The notes beneath the pieces are model-generated. The model did not search any database. It was not told the DNA's origin and saw nothing but the letters and a program-made list of their open reading frames with translations. A DNA stretch of 64,000 nt, taken from Dichotomocladium elegans (Eukaryota; Mucoromycota; Mucoromycetes; Mucorales; Lichtheimiaceae). Of this stretch, positions 61,701 through 64,000 are shown piece after piece (within the stretch, counting starts at the first letter, position 1; every line of letters starts with the position of its first letter). The position numbers were made by a program, and so were the translations under genes. The stretch covers positions 372,001 through 436,000 of the forward strand of contig JAIXMN010000019.1 in the NCBI GenBank assembly GCA_025716815.1, given 5' to 3'.

Positions 61701-63486
61701 TCCTTCTTCCTACCCAGTAGGTGACTCCGAGTTGTTTGCTAGACATGGTGTTTGGTTTGCCTGCTTGGAGAGCTGTCATTTAGATTATGAGGCTGATGCT
61801 GTGTTTGCAAGGTAAGCCTTTCCACGAGTGGAAAGGAAGGTTCACTTACCGAAGCTGTATGTTAGGAATGCGCTAGATCAGCTAAACAAGTTAAGGTGGG
61901 ATAATCACCTGGCAATCTGCCATCTTGCACTGGAATCCAGCTATTCATATAAAAGGCAAGTTGGATGAGTGAAATCTTTACTACGGAGATGTCTTATTCA
62001 TGGGCAATGCTCACAATAATTTATTACAGAGGCAAAAAGCTCGCCAAGGAAATGTTAAAAGAACATCGTAATAACCTGATACTATGGAATGTCTATGCAC
62101 AGATGGAAAAGAGCCACGGACGTGTAAACGAGGTACATATATAATCTGGAATGCAACGGGAAAGAAAGACTGTGGAACCAAACGACATGTGTCAGGCACG
62201 CCGAGTATATCAAACTGCATTAGCAGGATATAAGGATTTCCCGAAGCCAGATCAAGAAGCGTCTCCTCTCCTCTATAGCGCGTTCGCACAGTTAGAACTT
62301 GATGAGAACCGGCCAGATGAGGCTTTGTCAATCCTCGTAGCGATGGGCACTGAGCAAGCCTATGGTAAATATCAGGGGGTGGGGTTGCAGTTTCTTCCAA
62401 AGAAAATGGCCCTAAAAAATAGAAATAGTGGAGGAGGGTCCTAGTCCTACGAGCGCCCAGATTCTTAAAGCCCAAAATTTCTATACCCAAAAGACGGCGC
62501 AAACCTCGCTGCTGATCGGATCAGCTGAGGAGGTCGCGGTAGCACATCACTACGTTGTATGCTATGCGCTGTTCCAATATCTGACGCGTGGTATTGATGC
62601 CGCATCAGCTGTCTACGAAAGCTCCCTCGACTACATTCAAGAGAGACAAGCTGAACGTGGGTTTGAGAGCGAGATACTGTGGGTTAGCTATGTCCGGACG
62701 CTTTATCGGCACGCAACGACCGGAGGGGTGGGTTACAGACCGGCTCAGCTGCGCATCGTACTAGAAAGGGCACTTAAACTATTCCCAAACAACACTGTCT
62801 TCATCGCGCTGTTTGTGTGGAACGAGACAAGGACCAAGATATATAACCGCGTGCGTAATGTCTTTACAAGTTCGTTGAAAAGGTACATATACAATCAGAA
62901 TGATGCTATGCGAAATTTGCGCTCTGATTATATGCTTAAACATATTTCACAGCGGCGCCAATATAATTCTCTGGTTATCAGCTATACGCACCGAGCTTCA
63001 TAGGTGTTATCCATACGACGCCAATCTCGTACGATCGTTGTTTGAGTCTGCAATCGAAAGGTAAATGATAAAAAGTGTTTGACCGAAAACGATGCTCATC
63101 CATAAAACAGCGTTAGCACACGGGCATCGGTTCTGATTTGGAGGCTGTATATCGACCATGAAGTGCGCACTAAGAATCTAGAGCGAGCCAAAGCACTTTA
63201 TTATCGTGCTGTTCGGGCGTGTCCATGGTCTAAAGGTGAGTGTTTCTAAAGGAGGGTAGAGATGGATTGAGTAATAACAATCCGTGACTTTGTAGAGTTA
63301 TATCTCCTTGGTATTCAAGCGTTGTCAAGATCGCTGACCGAAAAAGAACTTCATGAGATCGTGAGCTTGATGATGGAGAAGGAAATTCGTCTCCGATGCC
63401 CCATTGACGACGCATTACTTATGGATGAGGGACATGAAGAGCTGATAAAAGATGACGAAACTAGCGATCAGATGGAGTTAATGTAG
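58769..63486 (+). CDS. NRDE2 (nuclear RNAi-defective 2) homologue
   Basis: Partner of the exosome helicase Mtr4; acts in nuclear RNA surveillance and, in some organisms, small-RNA silencing. Twenty exons run from 58769-58925 to 63296-63486, in phase throughout, for about 1,150 aa. Short exons are 59259-59311 (53 nt), 61006-61045 (40 nt) and 61101-61157 (57 nt). The N-terminus has IPSFSSAPDLS, then an Arg/Ser-rich region (RSPSPSSRRRR). HAT/TPR-like helices follow: HPHDVDAWLAFIEFQ, IRLWADYINLRQTNF, LQDWVRWEQSRES, CYALFQYLTRGIDAAS. It ends ACPWSKELYLLG, TEKELHEIV and EKEIRLRCPID, as in animal NRDE2. The intron at 61956-62029 has a GC donor. The start is the least certain part: the polypyrimidine tract inside exon 1 could be an acceptor. 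Confidence 0.9.
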
Positions 63487-63672
63487 AATAAACCACAAGA
63501 GGTTTCCGCGATTGGAATGAGCTCTATCACCAGCGTATAGATATGCGTTCCATTTAATAGGAGGGTGCTGTGTGCTTGATTTGGTTTTATTGGCATGTGA
63601 AAAGAAGCACCGGGAGATTAATCAACAGATAACATCGGCTCCTCTTTAGCTTACCCCGAATGTGTATAGCGG
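63487..63672. other. spacer at the right edge
   Basis: No gene recognised. Holds the NRDE2 3' end. Confidence 0.45.
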
Positions 63673-63876
63673 CTATGGGGGTCGAGACATGCTACAAGGT
63701 GTGTCCCCTGCGGTACCGCGGGAATTGGCTCGTCGAGGGAGGTTTTCCTCCAGGCAACCAATCAAGTCGCCAGCAGATGCACAGGTTGTGTTACGCTCGT
63801 GCCATTGGAAGCCATAATATTGGGGTTCTACGCCTGGACATTGGCGGCAAGATATTGTTGTGGCAATTGCAGTGTA
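63673..63876 (-). CDS. possible terminal exon of a Cys-rich protein (partial)
   Basis: A TTTTCAG acceptor at 63877-63883 leads into a 67-codon frame with regularly placed cysteines (CRQCPGVEP, RNTTCASAGDLIGC, DTPCSMSRPP) and a stop at 63673-63675. The pattern resembles a secreted disulfide-rich tail. Upstream exons would lie beyond the window. Not recognised by family; could be chance. Confidence 0.25.
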   Translation of the reverse strand, partial: YTAIATTISCRQCPGVEPQYYGFQWHERNTTCASAGDLIGCLEENLPRRANSRGTAGDTPCSMSRPP

Positions 63877-64000
63877 CTGAAAACATGTCAGCCACATACA
63901 GGCGAATCTTTTTTAATGAGGAAAAGTCAGGATAGCGTCCTCTTTTTTTGGGGGGGGAAGGGAGAAGAGTGGGTAAGCGCATCTAGAGTTTGCTCGTGGA

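Overview
The window is a 64 kb piece of an early-diverging fungal genome, most likely Mucoromycota and probably Mucorales. The signs are many short (about 50-100 nt) GT-AG introns with CTAAY-like branch sites, unmistakably fungal proteins (Def1, Ase1/MAP65, an Hda2/3-type subunit, Ecl1-type zinc proteins, an Msn2/4-like zinc finger) and a metabotropic class C GPCR, a family mostly found in early-diverging rather than Dikarya fungi. I rebuilt about 20 genes by hand: I joined exons where splice sites, reading phase and family similarity all agreed, and checked phases by exon length.

Layout: 0-5.4 kb holds Tfb4 (+), Sec62 (+), a DGCR6-like protein (-) and a PH-domain protein (-). 5.4-8.2 kb is empty. 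8.2-10.9 kb is Def1 (-). 10.9-13 kb is empty. 13-15.7 kb is Ase1/MAP65 (-). 15.7-22.4 kb is a long gene-poor stretch with one possible orphan exon. 22.4-27 kb holds a sphingolipid delta-4 desaturase (+), holocytochrome c heme lyase (-) and an alpha/beta hydrolase (+). 27-30 kb is an FYRN/FYRC chromatin protein (-). 30-32.8 kb is low-complexity spacer. 32.8-39.2 kb is a minus-strand block: NagD-like HAD phosphatase, CWF19L1/Drn1 and an HDA-complex subunit. 39.7-43.8 kb is the class C GPCR (-). 44.8 and 48.4 kb hold two Ecl1-type paralogues (-). 50.4-53.3 kb is NMA111/HtrA (-). 54.3-55.9 kb is a divergent pair: an unknown 199-aa protein (-) and protein phosphatase inhibitor 2 (+). 56.9 kb is the Msn2/4-like factor (+). 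58.8-63.5 kb is a 20-exon NRDE2 (+). A possible Cys-rich partial gene sits at the right edge.

Most genes are housekeeping: transcription and repair (Tfb4, Def1), RNA processing (CWF19L1, NRDE2), chromatin (FYRN/FYRC, Hda2/3-like), secretion (Sec62) and mitochondrial heme attachment. They do not form an operon-like pathway. Stress and lifespan regulators (two Ecl1-like, Msn2/4-like, NMA111, PP1 inhibitor 2) are clustered in the right half, possibly by chance.

The most unusual observations are: (1) the class C GPCR, with a PH-like tail; (2) a tetranucleotide repeat that separates this receptor from an out-of-frame, ATG-initiated signal-peptide-like segment; (3) about six GC-AG introns among about 95, nearly all with donor GCAAGT; (4) a single in-frame stop inside the conserved-looking C-terminus of the HDA subunit. 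No rRNA, tRNA, CRISPR array or intact transposon was seen.
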